DNA from: Clostridium_AD sp050717635
GTDB taxonomy: Bacteria > Bacillota > Clostridia > Clostridiales > Clostridiaceae
Direction of reading: 5' to 3'
Length of the DNA: 64,000 nt
Assembly (NCBI RefSeq): GCF_050717635.1
Contig: NZ_JBOITO010000003.1
Coordinates: 1 to 64,000 of the forward strand
Of the stretch, positions 8,094-16,813 are shown piece by piece. Below the pieces are notes generated by a model. That model was not told the origin of the DNA. It did no database searches and saw nothing but the letters and a program-made list of their open reading frames with translations. Position 1 is the stretch's first letter, and every line of letters starts with the position of its first letter. The position numbers were made by a program, and so were the translations under genes.

Positions 8094-8155
8094 AAAACCG
8101 CAAATAAAGGATAGATAGTCTAATAATCAATATATGTTTATTATCATATTTCTGT

Positions 8156-8161
8156 TATAAT
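8156..8161 (+). promoter_or_regulatory. candidate -10 box upstream of the beta-CASP gene
   Basis: A perfect TATAAT at 8156-8161 in an AT-rich stretch about 80 nt before the gene at 8244. The -35 element is not obvious. Confidence 0.4.
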
Positions 8162-8243
8162 AGAAAGAAATATCTGAATATTTTGAAAGCTTTAGGCGAA
8201 ATTTAGTATATTATCTATTCGCATGATGAAGAGGGGGATTATT

Positions 8244-9776
8244 ATGAAAATTCAATTCTATGGAGCAGCAAAAACTGTTACAGGTTCATGTCACATTTTA
8301 CACATAAACGGAAAGACTGTTTTGCTTGATTGTGGCTTATATCAGGGAAAAGGTGAAAAGGAATTTGGAAATGAGGAATTTGATTTTAATCCTAAAGATA
8401 TAGATTATGTTCTTTTATCACATGCCCATATAGATCATAGTGGAAGAATACCACTACTCTACAAAATGGGGTTTAAGGGAGAGGTTTTATCCACCGAAGC
8501 AACGATGGATTTATGCAGTATTATGCTTCCTGACAGTGGACACATTCATGAATCTGAGGTTGAGTGGAAAAACAGAAAAAGAAAACGTCAGGGATTAAAA
8601 AGTTTGGAACCATTATATACAGTTAAATGGGCTGAACGATCCCTTGATCTTTTTAGAGCATTCCCCTATGATGAGATGATAGAGGTTTTTGATGGGTTAA
8701 AAATAAGATTTAGAGATGCGGGGCATCTTTTGGGGTCTGCTATTATTGAATTATATATGTCCGAAGAAAATCAAGAAGAAGTAAAACTTGTGTACAGTGG
8801 TGATTTGGGCAATATTAATAAGGCAATTATAAAAGATCCAACCATTATTAATTATACAGATTACCTCATAATAGAGACTACTTACGGTAATAGAGTTCAT
8901 CCTGAGATTCGCGAAAATTTGAAGGAGTTGTTAAAAATAATTAAGGAAACCTTTGCAAGAGGGGGGAATGTTATTATACCTTCATTTGCAGTTGGGAGGA
9001 CTCAGGAAATCTTATACGAATTAAATAAATATGTAGAAAATGAAGATTTGAAGGATATTAAAGTTTATATAGATAGTCCACTAGCTATAGAGGCAACAAA
9101 GATATTTGAAAGCCATAATGAGAATTATGATAAAGAGGCTAAAGAATTTGTAATGAGGGGGGATTATCCATTTAGATTTGAAGGCTTGAGTTTTTCAGTT
9201 TCCTCAAATGATTCAATGGAATTAAATAAAATTGAGAGCAATGCAATAATTATTTCTGCAAGTGGTATGTGTGATGCAGGTAGAATAAAGCATCATCTTA
9301 AGCACAATTTGTGGAGACCAGAATCATCCATTGTTTTTGTAGGATATCAAGCAGAAGGAACCTTGGGGCGATATATACGAGATGGTGCAAAAACAGTTAA
9401 AATATTTGGAGAACCCATTGCTATTAAAGCTCATATTTATAACCTAGAGGGACTGTCAGGACACGCTGATAGAAAGGGGTTATTCAATTGGATAGAAAGC
9501 TTTATGGAAAAACCAAAGGAAATTCTTCTAGTTCATGGAGATAAAGAAGCACAGGAGAGTTTTCAAGAATTATTGGATTCTAATGGCTATAGTTCTAGAA
9601 TTGTTGAAAATGGTGAGGAATTTTATATTAACGAAAAAACTGATAAAAATGACGAAAATATAAAGAACAAATTGATAAAACACATTAAGGCAATAAACAA
9701 TATTGAAAGGTTAGATAAGGAAAAATTGCTTGATACTATAAAAGATTTTATCTACGATGAAAAGGAATCTAAATAA
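8244..9776 (+). CDS. beta-CASP metallo-beta-lactamase fold protein (RNA-specificity domain)
   Basis: The 510-residue protein is an MBL-fold hydrolase with beta-CASP and C-terminal RMMBL elements, as in CPSF-73/YSH1-like nucleases. The metal motif SHAHIDHSG lies near residue 60, with further metal ligands in DAGHLLGSA and YSGDLG. The beta-CASP region contains IIPSFAVGRTQEIL and SASGMCDAGRIKHHL, and the C-terminal motif is LSGHADRKGL with LVHGD. The family acts on RNA or nucleic acid ends. An extra ~40-residue charged tail follows the core. The start was chosen as ATG 8244, seven codons into the open frame, because GAGGGGG lies just upstream. Confidence 0.9.
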   Translation: MKIQFYGAAKTVTGSCHILHINGKTVLLDCGLYQGKGEKEFGNEEFDFNPKDIDYVLLSHAHIDHSGRIPLLYKMGFKGEVLSTEATMDLCSIMLPDSGHIHESEVEWKNRKRKRQGLKSLEPLYTVKWAERSLDLFRAFPYDEMIEVFDGLKIRFRDAGHLLGSAIIELYMSEENQEEVKLVYSGDLGNINKAIIKDPTIINYTDYLIIETTYGNRVHPEIRENLKELLKIIKETFARGGNVIIPSFAVGRTQEILYELNKYVENEDLKDIKVYIDSPLAIEATKIFESHNENYDKEAKEFVMRGDYPFRFEGLSFSVSSNDSMELNKIESNAIIISASGMCDAGRIKHHLKHNLWRPESSIVFVGYQAEGTLGRYIRDGAKTVKIFGEPIAIKAHIYNLEGLSGHADRKGLFNWIESFMEKPKEILLVHGDKEAQESFQELLDSNGYSSRIVENGEEFYINEKTDKNDENIKNKLIKHIKAINNIERLDKEKLLDTIKDFIYDEKESK

Positions 9777-9793
9777 ATTGTTTAAATAAAAAA

Positions 9794-9828
9794 AAACAAC
9801 CTCATTAAGGGGTTGTTTATTTTTATTT
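9794..9828 (+). terminator. intrinsic terminator after the beta-CASP gene
   Basis: AAACAACC pairs with GGTTGTTT around a short loop, followed by ATTTTTATTT. Confidence 0.8.
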
Positions 9829-9935
9829 CAAATATAAAATTAATATCTTAAACAAAATAGTGCATACAAATCTTGTAACATGTTTAATGGGCATAGAATA
9901 TTATAGGAATATATTCTTTTTTGGGAGTGATAACT

Positions 9936-10631
9936 ATGACTTATCGAAATCCTAATAACCAGTGCCCCGCTGGATCAGTACCTTATATAGTTAGAGAGAA
10001 GGATACTTTGGGAAATATAGCATTCTTCTACAATACTACTGTACAAGATATACTGAAGTTTAATCCTGGTATAGACTCAAATGCGTTGCTGATAGGGCAA
10101 CTAATATGTATTCCTTTAATGCTTCAAATGTATCCTTCTTGTCCCACAACTAATTACTATGTTGTGGTAGATGGAGATACCCTCTATTCAATTGCTAACG
10201 GCTTTAATATTACAGCTCAGCAGTTGCTATACTCGAACTATGGAATTGACCCTGATGATTTGTATGAAGATCAGGTATTATGTATACCTGTTGCACCACT
10301 TCTTGTTAATATTGAAATTGACGTAGATAAAAGGAGGCTTGTAGTATATCGAAACGGTAATGTGTTCAAAATATACATAATCGGGCTTGAAAATCCTACA
10401 ACTCCAATTCCCAGAGGTACTTTCAAAGTAGTAAATAAGCAGGTAGATCCTGGGGTAGAACGAGGTGCAAGATGGATTGGACTTTCTGAACCCGGTTTAG
10501 GTATACAAGGTACAAATAATCCACAGTTTATTAAAAACGTTTCAGAAGGGCGTAGCATAGTATTGTCCAACAAGGATATAAGTGAACTTTTTAACCTTAC
10601 ACCTGTAGTTACAACTGTAAAAATACTGTGA
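9936..10631 (+). CDS. LysM protein with degenerate L,D-transpeptidase domain (probable pseudoenzyme)
   Basis: This 231-residue protein has two LysM-type repeats (about residues 12-62 and 70-118) and a C-terminal YkuD-type domain. The domain keeps the fold-forming PTTPIPRGTFKVVNKQVDPG and GTNNP segments but has lost the catalytic set. The position of the conserved His in GIHGTN is Gln191, the nucleophilic Cys is Ser207, and the following Arg is Val209, by alignment with the intact neighbour. It may still bind peptidoglycan through LysM. ATG 9936 follows GGGAGTGATAACT; a TTG at 9921 overlaps the ribosome binding site. No signal peptide is visible, as in its neighbour. Cotranscription with the next gene (38-nt gap) is likely. 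Confidence 0.82.
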   Translation: MTYRNPNNQCPAGSVPYIVREKDTLGNIAFFYNTTVQDILKFNPGIDSNALLIGQLICIPLMLQMYPSCPTTNYYVVVDGDTLYSIANGFNITAQQLLYSNYGIDPDDLYEDQVLCIPVAPLLVNIEIDVDKRRLVVYRNGNVFKIYIIGLENPTTPIPRGTFKVVNKQVDPGVERGARWIGLSEPGLGIQGTNNPQFIKNVSEGRSIVLSNKDISELFNLTPVVTTVKIL

Positions 10632-10669
10632 TGGGTTGTATTTAATACTTTAATTTCGAGGTGAGTTTT

Positions 10670-11554
10670 ATTAATTTTGAAGATTCAAGTCGTCAATGTC
10701 CTACCAGTGCATCACCTTATGTAGTCCAAAGTGGTGATACGTTGTATAAAATTGCAAGCAAATTTAATACAACAGTCGCTGCTATTGTTTCATTAAACCC
10801 TGGTATTAACATCGAAAGTTTAAGAATAGGGCAGGTAGTTTGTATACCACAACAGCTGCCATTAACTCAAATACAGGCTCCTATATGTCCTATCGGGACT
10901 TCTCCCTACGAAATAAAACAAGGAGATACATTAGCTGGAGTTGCCAATAGATTTAATACTACAATAGAAGCGATTTTACTCGTAAATCCAGGCATTGTAC
11001 CTGAAAATTTAAGGATAGGGCAGGTTATCTGTATATCACAGGAAAAATCGCAGCAAACAGTATGCCCAATGTCTAACTCCTATGTTATTCGCAAAGGAGA
11101 AACTTTTAGCTCAATTGCAAAGTCATTTAATATATCTCTTCAGAGCTTATTAAAAGCAAATCCTACTGTAGTTCCTGAAAATTTGTATCAAGGTCTAGTT
11201 ATATGTGTTCCTGATGCTCCAATTATTTTTAGCATTGCTATAAATACTATAACGAAAAACCTTACCCTATATCAAAACAAAAGGTTTTTCAAGGCATATC
11301 CCGTTGCTGTAGGTAAACCTACAACCCCTACGCCTATGGGAACTTTTACAGTGGTAAACAAACAGGTTGATCCCGGGGGGCCTTTTGGGTCGAGATGGAT
11401 GGGTTTGTCCAAACCCCATTACGGGATACACGGTACAAATAACCCAGCTTCTATAGGTACAGCAGCATCAAACGGCTGTGTGAGGATGTATGCTAGTGAT
11501 GTAGAGGACCTTTTTAATTATGTGAGTGTAGGTACTGTAGTTGAGATATTCTAG
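10670..11554 (+). CDS. LysM (three repeats) L,D-transpeptidase, probable ATT start
   Basis: The protein (294 residues from the proposed start) has three LysM repeats (about residues 15-60, 78-125 and 138-182) and a complete YkuD domain. Catalytic residues are H254 in GIHGTNNP and C270/R272 in SNGCVRM. It should cross-link peptidoglycan or act on spore or cell-wall material. The frame has GTG 10661, but this lies inside the GAGGTGAG ribosome binding site. ATT 10670 lies 8 nt after GAGG. Aligned with the tandem paralog, it gives exactly the same N-terminal length (ten residues up to the QCP motif) and the same ribosome-binding-site distance. I therefore place the start at ATT. No signal peptide is visible. 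Confidence 0.85.
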   Translation: MNFEDSSRQCPTSASPYVVQSGDTLYKIASKFNTTVAAIVSLNPGINIESLRIGQVVCIPQQLPLTQIQAPICPIGTSPYEIKQGDTLAGVANRFNTTIEAILLVNPGIVPENLRIGQVICISQEKSQQTVCPMSNSYVIRKGETFSSIAKSFNISLQSLLKANPTVVPENLYQGLVICVPDAPIIFSIAINTITKNLTLYQNKRFFKAYPVAVGKPTTPTPMGTFTVVNKQVDPGGPFGSRWMGLSKPHYGIHGTNNPASIGTAASNGCVRMYASDVEDLFNYVSVGTVVEIF

Positions 11555-11590
11555 TAATTTTCTTTCAAAAAAAATATCCTCTGCTTCAAT

Positions 11591-11650
11591 ATCCTGTATT
11601 ATTAATACAGGATAAGACTTCTTGCAATTACAAGAAGTCTTATCTTCCTT
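11591..11650 (+). terminator. two adjacent hairpins after the L,D-transpeptidase operon
   Basis: ATCCTGTATT/AATACAGGAT (11591-11613) is followed immediately by a 13-bp perfect stem ATAAGACTTCTTG/CAAGAAGTCTTAT (11612-11643). The T-run after the second is interrupted by C, so termination strength is uncertain. The two stems share two bases. Confidence 0.6.
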
Positions 11651-11768
11651 CTTAATGCACTAAATGTGAAGTCTTTTTTCTAAATTACAAAAATAGCAAT
11701 AAAGTGGACAAGTTCTGTTTAATATTGTATTATTAAAGGATAAATAACATATAGTGGGAGGGGCATTT

Positions 11769-12911
11769 ATGATAATGACATTTAAAAATAAAATTAATGA
11801 ATTATTGATTGATTTAGAAAATAAGAAGCCTAATAATGAAAAAGTTTTAATTGGCTTAGATGGTTTTGTTGATAAAATTGTTCATGTAGTAGCAAAAAGA
11901 AAAAGTGCAACTGAGTTTGATAGGATGAAAACGATTAAAGAATTTGGAGACAGGATAGTAAAAGCCGCTGGACTTAGTACTAATTTTGAAATGGTAGTAC
12001 TTCAGGAAAAACTTGGTGGTAATGGCCCGATATTAAGTAATGCATTATTAACCTCTGGACTGGGACTAACTTATATTGGAGCCCTTGGGTATCCTCAAGT
12101 AGATAATGTATTTCAACATATGCAAGAAAAAGGTGCGGTATATTCTATAGCCAATCCAGGTACTACTGATGCTTTAGAATTTGATGATGGAAAATTAATG
12201 ATTGGTAAACTTGACTCCCTTAATGATGTAAACTGGGAAAACATAAAAAAAATCATTGGCATACCTAAGCTTACAGAACTTATAAATGATTCAAGCCTTT
12301 TTGGACTTGAGAACTGGACTATGCTTCCGCATATGAGTAGTATATGGAGGGGCATAATAAAAGAAGTTCTCCCCAACATTGATAATAGTAAAGGAAAAAG
12401 GTTCATGTTTTTTGATTTGGCGGATCCTGAGAAAAGAACTAATGAAGATATTATTGAAGCACTGCAGCTTATACAAAAATTCAATATATATTTCAATGTA
12501 ATACTTGGACTTAATTTTAAAGAAGCTGTTGAAATAGCTGAGGTTTTAGGACTAGAAGGATATAAGTCTGATAATGATGATAAGGTTAAATTAAAAGAAT
12601 TAACAGAGCAAATATCAAAAGAATTGAATATACATTGTCTTGTTATACATCCAACAATAGAAGCAACGGCAGTAGTTGGAGATAACTATTATCATGTTGA
12701 TGGACCTTATACAGCGAATCCAATACTAACAACAGGAGCTGGGGACAATTTCAATGCAGGTTTTTGCTTAGGGCAAATTCTTAAGCTAAGTCCAGAACAA
12801 TCCTTGATTTTAGGTGTTGCAACATCAGGATATTATGTTAGGAATGCGAAAAGTCCAAGCTTTGATGATTTGAAAAAATTCTTAAATAATTGGAGTAATG
12901 ATAATATATAA
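11769..12911 (+). CDS. PfkB-family (ribokinase-like) carbohydrate kinase
   Basis: The 380-residue protein is a ribokinase-fold sugar kinase. The C-terminal PfkB signature TTGAGDNFNAGFCLG supplies the anion hole and the catalytic Asp (about residue 330). The N-terminal region contains GLDGFVDKI and a GGNGP substrate-binding stretch. It is somewhat longer than typical ribokinases (about 310 residues). A GTG at 11754 overlaps the GGGAGGGG ribosome binding site, so ATG 11769 is chosen. The substrate sugar or nucleoside is not predictable. No sugar transporter is adjacent. Confidence 0.85.
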   Translation: MIMTFKNKINELLIDLENKKPNNEKVLIGLDGFVDKIVHVVAKRKSATEFDRMKTIKEFGDRIVKAAGLSTNFEMVVLQEKLGGNGPILSNALLTSGLGLTYIGALGYPQVDNVFQHMQEKGAVYSIANPGTTDALEFDDGKLMIGKLDSLNDVNWENIKKIIGIPKLTELINDSSLFGLENWTMLPHMSSIWRGIIKEVLPNIDNSKGKRFMFFDLADPEKRTNEDIIEALQLIQKFNIYFNVILGLNFKEAVEIAEVLGLEGYKSDNDDKVKLKELTEQISKELNIHCLVIHPTIEATAVVGDNYYHVDGPYTANPILTTGAGDNFNAGFCLGQILKLSPEQSLILGVATSGYYVRNAKSPSFDDLKKFLNNWSNDNI

Positions 12912-12951
12912 TAAAATCTAACTATAAAAAATCATAGGGATTGTACTTGTT

Positions 12952-13062
12952 ATGGTTTGCCCTTTCTGTGGGTATAAGCTCAAAGAAAATTGTGGTTCTT
13001 GTGGATGTGCAGTAGATCCTGAATGGAATATTTGCCCGAAATGTGCCGCTAAATTAAAGTGA
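12952..13062 (+). CDS. tiny zinc-ribbon protein (36 aa)
   Basis: A 36-residue frame encodes two CxxC knuckle pairs: CPFC and CGSCGC, then CPKC, in the order expected for a zinc ribbon. Seven cysteines in 36 residues are unlikely by chance in an AT-rich spacer. The ribosome binding site is weak (AGGGA, 11 nt upstream of ATG). It follows the PfkB kinase by about 40 nt and precedes a strong terminator, so it could be the last gene of that transcript. Function unknown; such small ribbons may bind nucleic acid or proteins. Confidence 0.6.
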   Translation: MVCPFCGYKLKENCGSCGCAVDPEWNICPKCAAKLK

Positions 13063-13101
13063 ATAAACTCTTTTTCCTCTTATTAGAAAACCAGTGAAGA
13101 G

Positions 13102-13142
13102 AACTATCGAAATATATTCAAATATATTTCGGTAGTTTTTTC
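13102..13142 (+). terminator. strong intrinsic terminator
   Basis: AACTATCGAAATATAT (13102-13117) pairs with ATATATTTCGGTAGTT (13121-13136, one G-T pair), followed by TTTTTCG. Confidence 0.85.
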
Positions 13143-13228
13143 GTTGTAAAGATCTAGTTAATTTATTTTTTACTAGTGTAATTATCATACTTTATGTAGA
13201 TAATAAAAATGATTAGATGGAGGTGGCT

Positions 13229-13603
13229 ATTATAAAAAATAAAAATGATATGAGACTTGCCATTGCAATAACATGGGTAATATCTTTTGCTTTCATGTGG
13301 ATTATGTTTAATGCCTTTTTGCCTAAAAATGAATTTAACATAGTACTAAATCAAATCGAAAAAAGTGTAGAAATAAAAGATTGGAAACAGGCTGGAAAAT
13401 CAATGGAGGATTTAAAAAGAATTTATAATAAAAATAGGATATTAATTCAAACAAATAATGCAACAGATATTTTAACGACTTTTGAGTTTGCAATAGGACA
13501 GCTAGATATTTCAATAGTACATGAACAAAATGCAGCGCTTGAATATATTGGAGGACTGAAATCTTCCATTGACTTTGTTATGAAGGCGTTTTCTGGGCCT
13601 TGA
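13229..13603 (+). CDS. DUF4363-like membrane-anchored protein, probable ATT (or ATA) start
   Basis: The product (124 residues from the proposed start) has one N-terminal transmembrane segment (LAIAITWVISFAFMWIMF) and a helical extracytoplasmic domain. It resembles DUF4363 proteins, which are commonly encoded next to DUF421/YetF proteins as here (gene at 13649). The frame's ATG at 13217 overlaps the GGAGGTGG ribosome binding site and has none of its own. ATT 13229 (5 nt after GGAGG) or ATA 13232 (8 nt) are the best-spaced in-frame codons. The next methionine is at 13250. Start assignment is therefore uncertain while the gene itself is convincing. Confidence 0.7.
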   Translation: MIKNKNDMRLAIAITWVISFAFMWIMFNAFLPKNEFNIVLNQIEKSVEIKDWKQAGKSMEDLKRIYNKNRILIQTNNATDILTTFEFAIGQLDISIVHEQNAALEYIGGLKSSIDFVMKAFSGP

Positions 13604-13648
13604 GTTATCACATATTTAGATTAAGTATAAATTTTTTGGAGGAAAAGT

Positions 13649-14320
13649 ATGAATGATTTTCTAGCTTTTAGTATAAGAGTTATTATAGTTTTTTATTTTA
13701 CGTATCTTTGTACTAGGGCTTTAACTAAAAAAGCTATGGCACAAATGACAGCCTACGAGTTAGCAGGCCTAATGATACTAGCAAACGTGGCTGCTGAACC
13801 ACTTGTAGACAAGGTTACGGTTAAGTCAGTTTATGGTGCTGGATTAATAGTAGGCTTAATGTTTATAAGTTCACGATTGGCACTTAAAAATAAACTTACA
13901 CCTATCTTAGAACATACTCCAACTGTTATTATTAATAAGGAGAAACTTGATATGATTGCATTGAGTAATTTAGGGCTAAGTTTAAATCAATTGGAAGGAT
14001 TACTAAGACAGCAGGGATACGATAAAATATCTGATTTAGATACAGTTATAATGGAACCTCAGGGGAATATTTCAGTTTTTCCTAAAGCTGAAAACAAACC
14101 TGTTACACTTAAGGATATAAATATCGAAAAATACACACAAGGAATTACTATACCACTAATAATGGATGGGAATATTTTATATAGTAATCTTAAGCATATA
14201 CAAAAAACTAAAGAGTGGCTCTTACAAGAGCTAGATAAGCAGGGGGTATCAGACTATAAGAGTGATGTGGGCATTGCAGAACTTGATACAAATTGGAAAC
14301 TTAATGTTTTAAAAAAATAA
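13649..14320 (+). CDS. DUF421 (YetF-type) membrane protein
   Basis: The 223-residue protein has three N-terminal membrane helices (about residues 5-24, 38-56 and 62-80) and a soluble C-terminal region with the family-typical PTVIINKEKLD segment and GYDKISDLDTVIMEPQGNISVFP. DUF421 proteins occur widely in spore-forming Firmicutes; a precise function is not established. It follows the DUF4363-like gene by 45 nt with its own GGAGGAAAAGT ribosome binding site, so the pair is likely one operon closed by the terminator at 14354. Confidence 0.85.
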   Translation: MNDFLAFSIRVIIVFYFTYLCTRALTKKAMAQMTAYELAGLMILANVAAEPLVDKVTVKSVYGAGLIVGLMFISSRLALKNKLTPILEHTPTVIINKEKLDMIALSNLGLSLNQLEGLLRQQGYDKISDLDTVIMEPQGNISVFPKAENKPVTLKDINIEKYTQGITIPLIMDGNILYSNLKHIQKTKEWLLQELDKQGVSDYKSDVGIAELDTNWKLNVLKK

Positions 14321-14353
14321 TTGGTTTACATTAAAGAACTATAAAAAACTATA

Positions 14354-14386
14354 AAATACCCATCTGAACTCAGATGGGTATTTCAA
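14354..14386 (+). terminator. intrinsic terminator after the DUF421 gene
   Basis: AAATACCCATCTG (14354-14366) pairs perfectly with CAGATGGGTATTT (14371-14383). Confidence 0.8.
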
Positions 14387-14519
14387 TTGACAAAATCGAA
14401 TAATAAGGCTAATATTAACAAAGTGTGAATTATTTGAAATATGCCGATGTTAGCTTAATGGCAGTATTTATTTACAATAGTAATAGAGTCATCATTAATA
14501 ACGGAAGAAGGGGACATAA

Positions 14520-15731
14520 TTGTTAGATATTAATTTTTTATTGGATTTGGCTATTATTTTAATGAGTACAAAAGTATTAGGTCTTTTGACTAAAAAGATT
14601 CAGATGCCACAGGTTGTTGGGGCTTTAATTGCAGGCATTATACTAGGACCTACAATTTTAAATATCGTTCATGAAACAGCGTTTATTGATAAAATGGCCG
14701 AGCTTGGTGTGATAGGCCTGATGTTTATTGCAGGTCTTGAAACAGACATAAATGAAATGAAAAAATGCGGAAAAGCATCTCTCGTCATTGCATTTTTGGG
14801 CATTTTACTACCTTTGGTTGGTGGTTTTCTTGTGGCTATTGCTTTCTCAGATACGCCATTAAGTTCTATGACTGAAATTCAATTATTGAAGAATATTTTC
14901 ATTGGCGTTATTCTTACAGCAACATCAGTAAGTATTACAGTTGAGACTTTAAGAGAAATGGGGAGACTGAGAACGCAAACTGGTACAGCAATTTTAGGTG
15001 CTGCTGTTATTGATGATATTATTGGTATAATTATTTTTACAATTGTTTTAGGTTTTGGGGATTCATCTGTAGGTATATTAGGTATACTATTTAGAATTAT
15101 GTTGTTCTTTGTATTTGCAATTATTGCAGGGGTTGTGTTTAATTTTGTATTTAAAAAGTTGAGCAATAGATATATACAAAAGAGAAGAGTACCCATATAC
15201 GGACTGGTTTTTTGCTTGTTGCTATCATTTGTATCAGAAAGATTCTTTGGTATAACAGATATAACAGGAGCTTATTTGGCGGGTATTATCATTTCAAATG
15301 TGGGGCAATCAGATTACATATTAGGTAAGTTTGAAGTACTATCCTATATGCTTCTATCACCTATATTTTTTGCTAGTATAGGTATAAAAACACATATTAC
15401 TGCTATTTCAAAAGATGTTCTAATTTTTACTGTTCTTTTGCTAATAGTAGCAATTTTATCTAAGATTATTGGGTGTGGACTAGGGGCGAAACTTACTGGT
15501 TTTACAAATATGGATTCTTTGAAAATTGGAGTTGGAATGATTTCAAGGGGGGAAGTAGCTCTTATATTAGCGGGCAAAGGCGCTGAAGCAGGTCTTATGG
15601 GCAAAGTGCTTTTTGTTCCAGTTGTTATTGTGGTCATAATAACGACCCTTTTAACACCTATGCTCTTAAAACTTGTTTATAAAGGGGACACTGACTTTAA
15701 AACTAGGAATCCACTTGAAATAGAATTATAA
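14520..15731 (+). CDS. CPA2-type cation:proton antiporter
   Basis: This 403-residue integral membrane protein is a KefB/NapA-like antiporter with about 12 helices. It shows the conserved MPQVVGALIAGIILGPT stretch, the LMFIAGLETD loop and AAVIDDIIGI, which contains the paired acidic residues used for ion/proton exchange. Unlike the antiporter at 3570 it has no C-terminal TrkA-type domain. The TTG start at 14520 follows AAGGGG. It is followed 17 nt later by an EamA permease gene, so the two are probably cotranscribed. The transported ion is not certain. Confidence 0.9.
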   Translation: MLDINFLLDLAIILMSTKVLGLLTKKIQMPQVVGALIAGIILGPTILNIVHETAFIDKMAELGVIGLMFIAGLETDINEMKKCGKASLVIAFLGILLPLVGGFLVAIAFSDTPLSSMTEIQLLKNIFIGVILTATSVSITVETLREMGRLRTQTGTAILGAAVIDDIIGIIIFTIVLGFGDSSVGILGILFRIMLFFVFAIIAGVVFNFVFKKLSNRYIQKRRVPIYGLVFCLLLSFVSERFFGITDITGAYLAGIIISNVGQSDYILGKFEVLSYMLLSPIFFASIGIKTHITAISKDVLIFTVLLLIVAILSKIIGCGLGAKLTGFTNMDSLKIGVGMISRGEVALILAGKGAEAGLMGKVLFVPVVIVVIITTLLTPMLLKLVYKGDTDFKTRNPLEIEL

Positions 15732-15747
15732 GGGGGAAAAGAGCGGT

Positions 15748-16668
15748 ATGACTAAAATATTTAGTAAGTCATATATGGTTATGATTCTAGCACTTATAAG
15801 TTGCTTTTTATGGGGAAGTGCATTTCCTTCAGTAAAGACAGGTTATAAGCTGTTTTTAATAAGTGGAAGCGATACCTATAAGGTTATACTTTTTGCAGGC
15901 GCTAGATTTTTAGTGTCTTCCATTATGATATTTATATTTTGTATTTTAACAGCAAGGTCTTTAAAGGTAAGAAAGAAAGACATATCCAAAATAGTCCTTT
16001 TAGGACTTTTACAAACTTCACTTCAGTATATATTCTTTTACATAGGTCTTTCAAATACTAGTGGTACAAAAGGGGCTATACTAGCGTCTACAAGTACATT
16101 TTTTAGTGTTATAGCAGCCCATTTTTTTTATGAAGAGGATAAGCTTAGTTTTAGAAGAATAGTTGGAGTTGTACTTGGATTTATAGGTGTAGCTATTGTA
16201 AATATAAATGGTGGGGGAATTCAAGGTGGATTTTCATTTACTGGAGATGGATTTGTAATAATTTCTAGTTTGGTAGGAGCCTTAGCTGGTATATACACCA
16301 AAAAGATTGCAGTGGACATACCAATCTTTGTGATTACAGGGTATCAGCTATTTATTGGGTCTATATTATTAATATCCACAGGATTTCTGGGAGGCGCAAG
16401 GGGACTTGATTTTAGTCCTAAAGGAGCAGTACTTCTTTTATATTTAGGATTTATATCTGCTGCAGCTTTTTCTATATGGACAGTTTTACTAAAATATAAT
16501 GGAGTAGGAAGGGTAACTATATATAAATTCTCTATACCGCTGTTTGGCGTTTTTTTATCCTATATGTTCCTTGGGGAACGGGTCATTGGATTTAAAGTTA
16601 TTATGGCAGTTATTTTGGTTATAGCTGGGATAATAGTTATTAACACAGAAAATAAAATTAGTAATTGA
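15748..16668 (+). CDS. EamA/DMT-superfamily permease
   Basis: The 306-residue protein has ten predicted helices arranged as two EamA repeats (about residues 12-150 and 165-300). Repeat one begins CFLWGSAFPSVKTG and ends with GVVLGFIGVAIV; repeat two ends with VILVIAGIIVINT. Such proteins export or import metabolites such as amino acids, purines or sugars; the substrate cannot be assigned. The ribosome binding site is AAGGGGG. It is the second gene of the antiporter unit; I see no good terminator after it. Confidence 0.88.
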   Translation: MTKIFSKSYMVMILALISCFLWGSAFPSVKTGYKLFLISGSDTYKVILFAGARFLVSSIMIFIFCILTARSLKVRKKDISKIVLLGLLQTSLQYIFFYIGLSNTSGTKGAILASTSTFFSVIAAHFFYEEDKLSFRRIVGVVLGFIGVAIVNINGGGIQGGFSFTGDGFVIISSLVGALAGIYTKKIAVDIPIFVITGYQLFIGSILLISTGFLGGARGLDFSPKGAVLLLYLGFISAAAFSIWTVLLKYNGVGRVTIYKFSIPLFGVFLSYMFLGERVIGFKVIMAVILVIAGIIVINTENKISN

Positions 16669-16813
16669 TATTTTTATTTGTTTTAATAAATTACAAAACT
16701 ATTACAATATTACTGCTTTCAATATTTCATAGCTCAATTATGTTATAATCATAATTAATAATATAGAAAGCTTGAAATATAAGATTATTGCATTCTATGT
16801 AAGAGGTGAAGTT

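Noticed and set aside
12113..12496. Long minus-strand frames inside the PfkB gene
   Set aside because: They are antisense shadows of a well-supported gene and have no ribosome binding sites.
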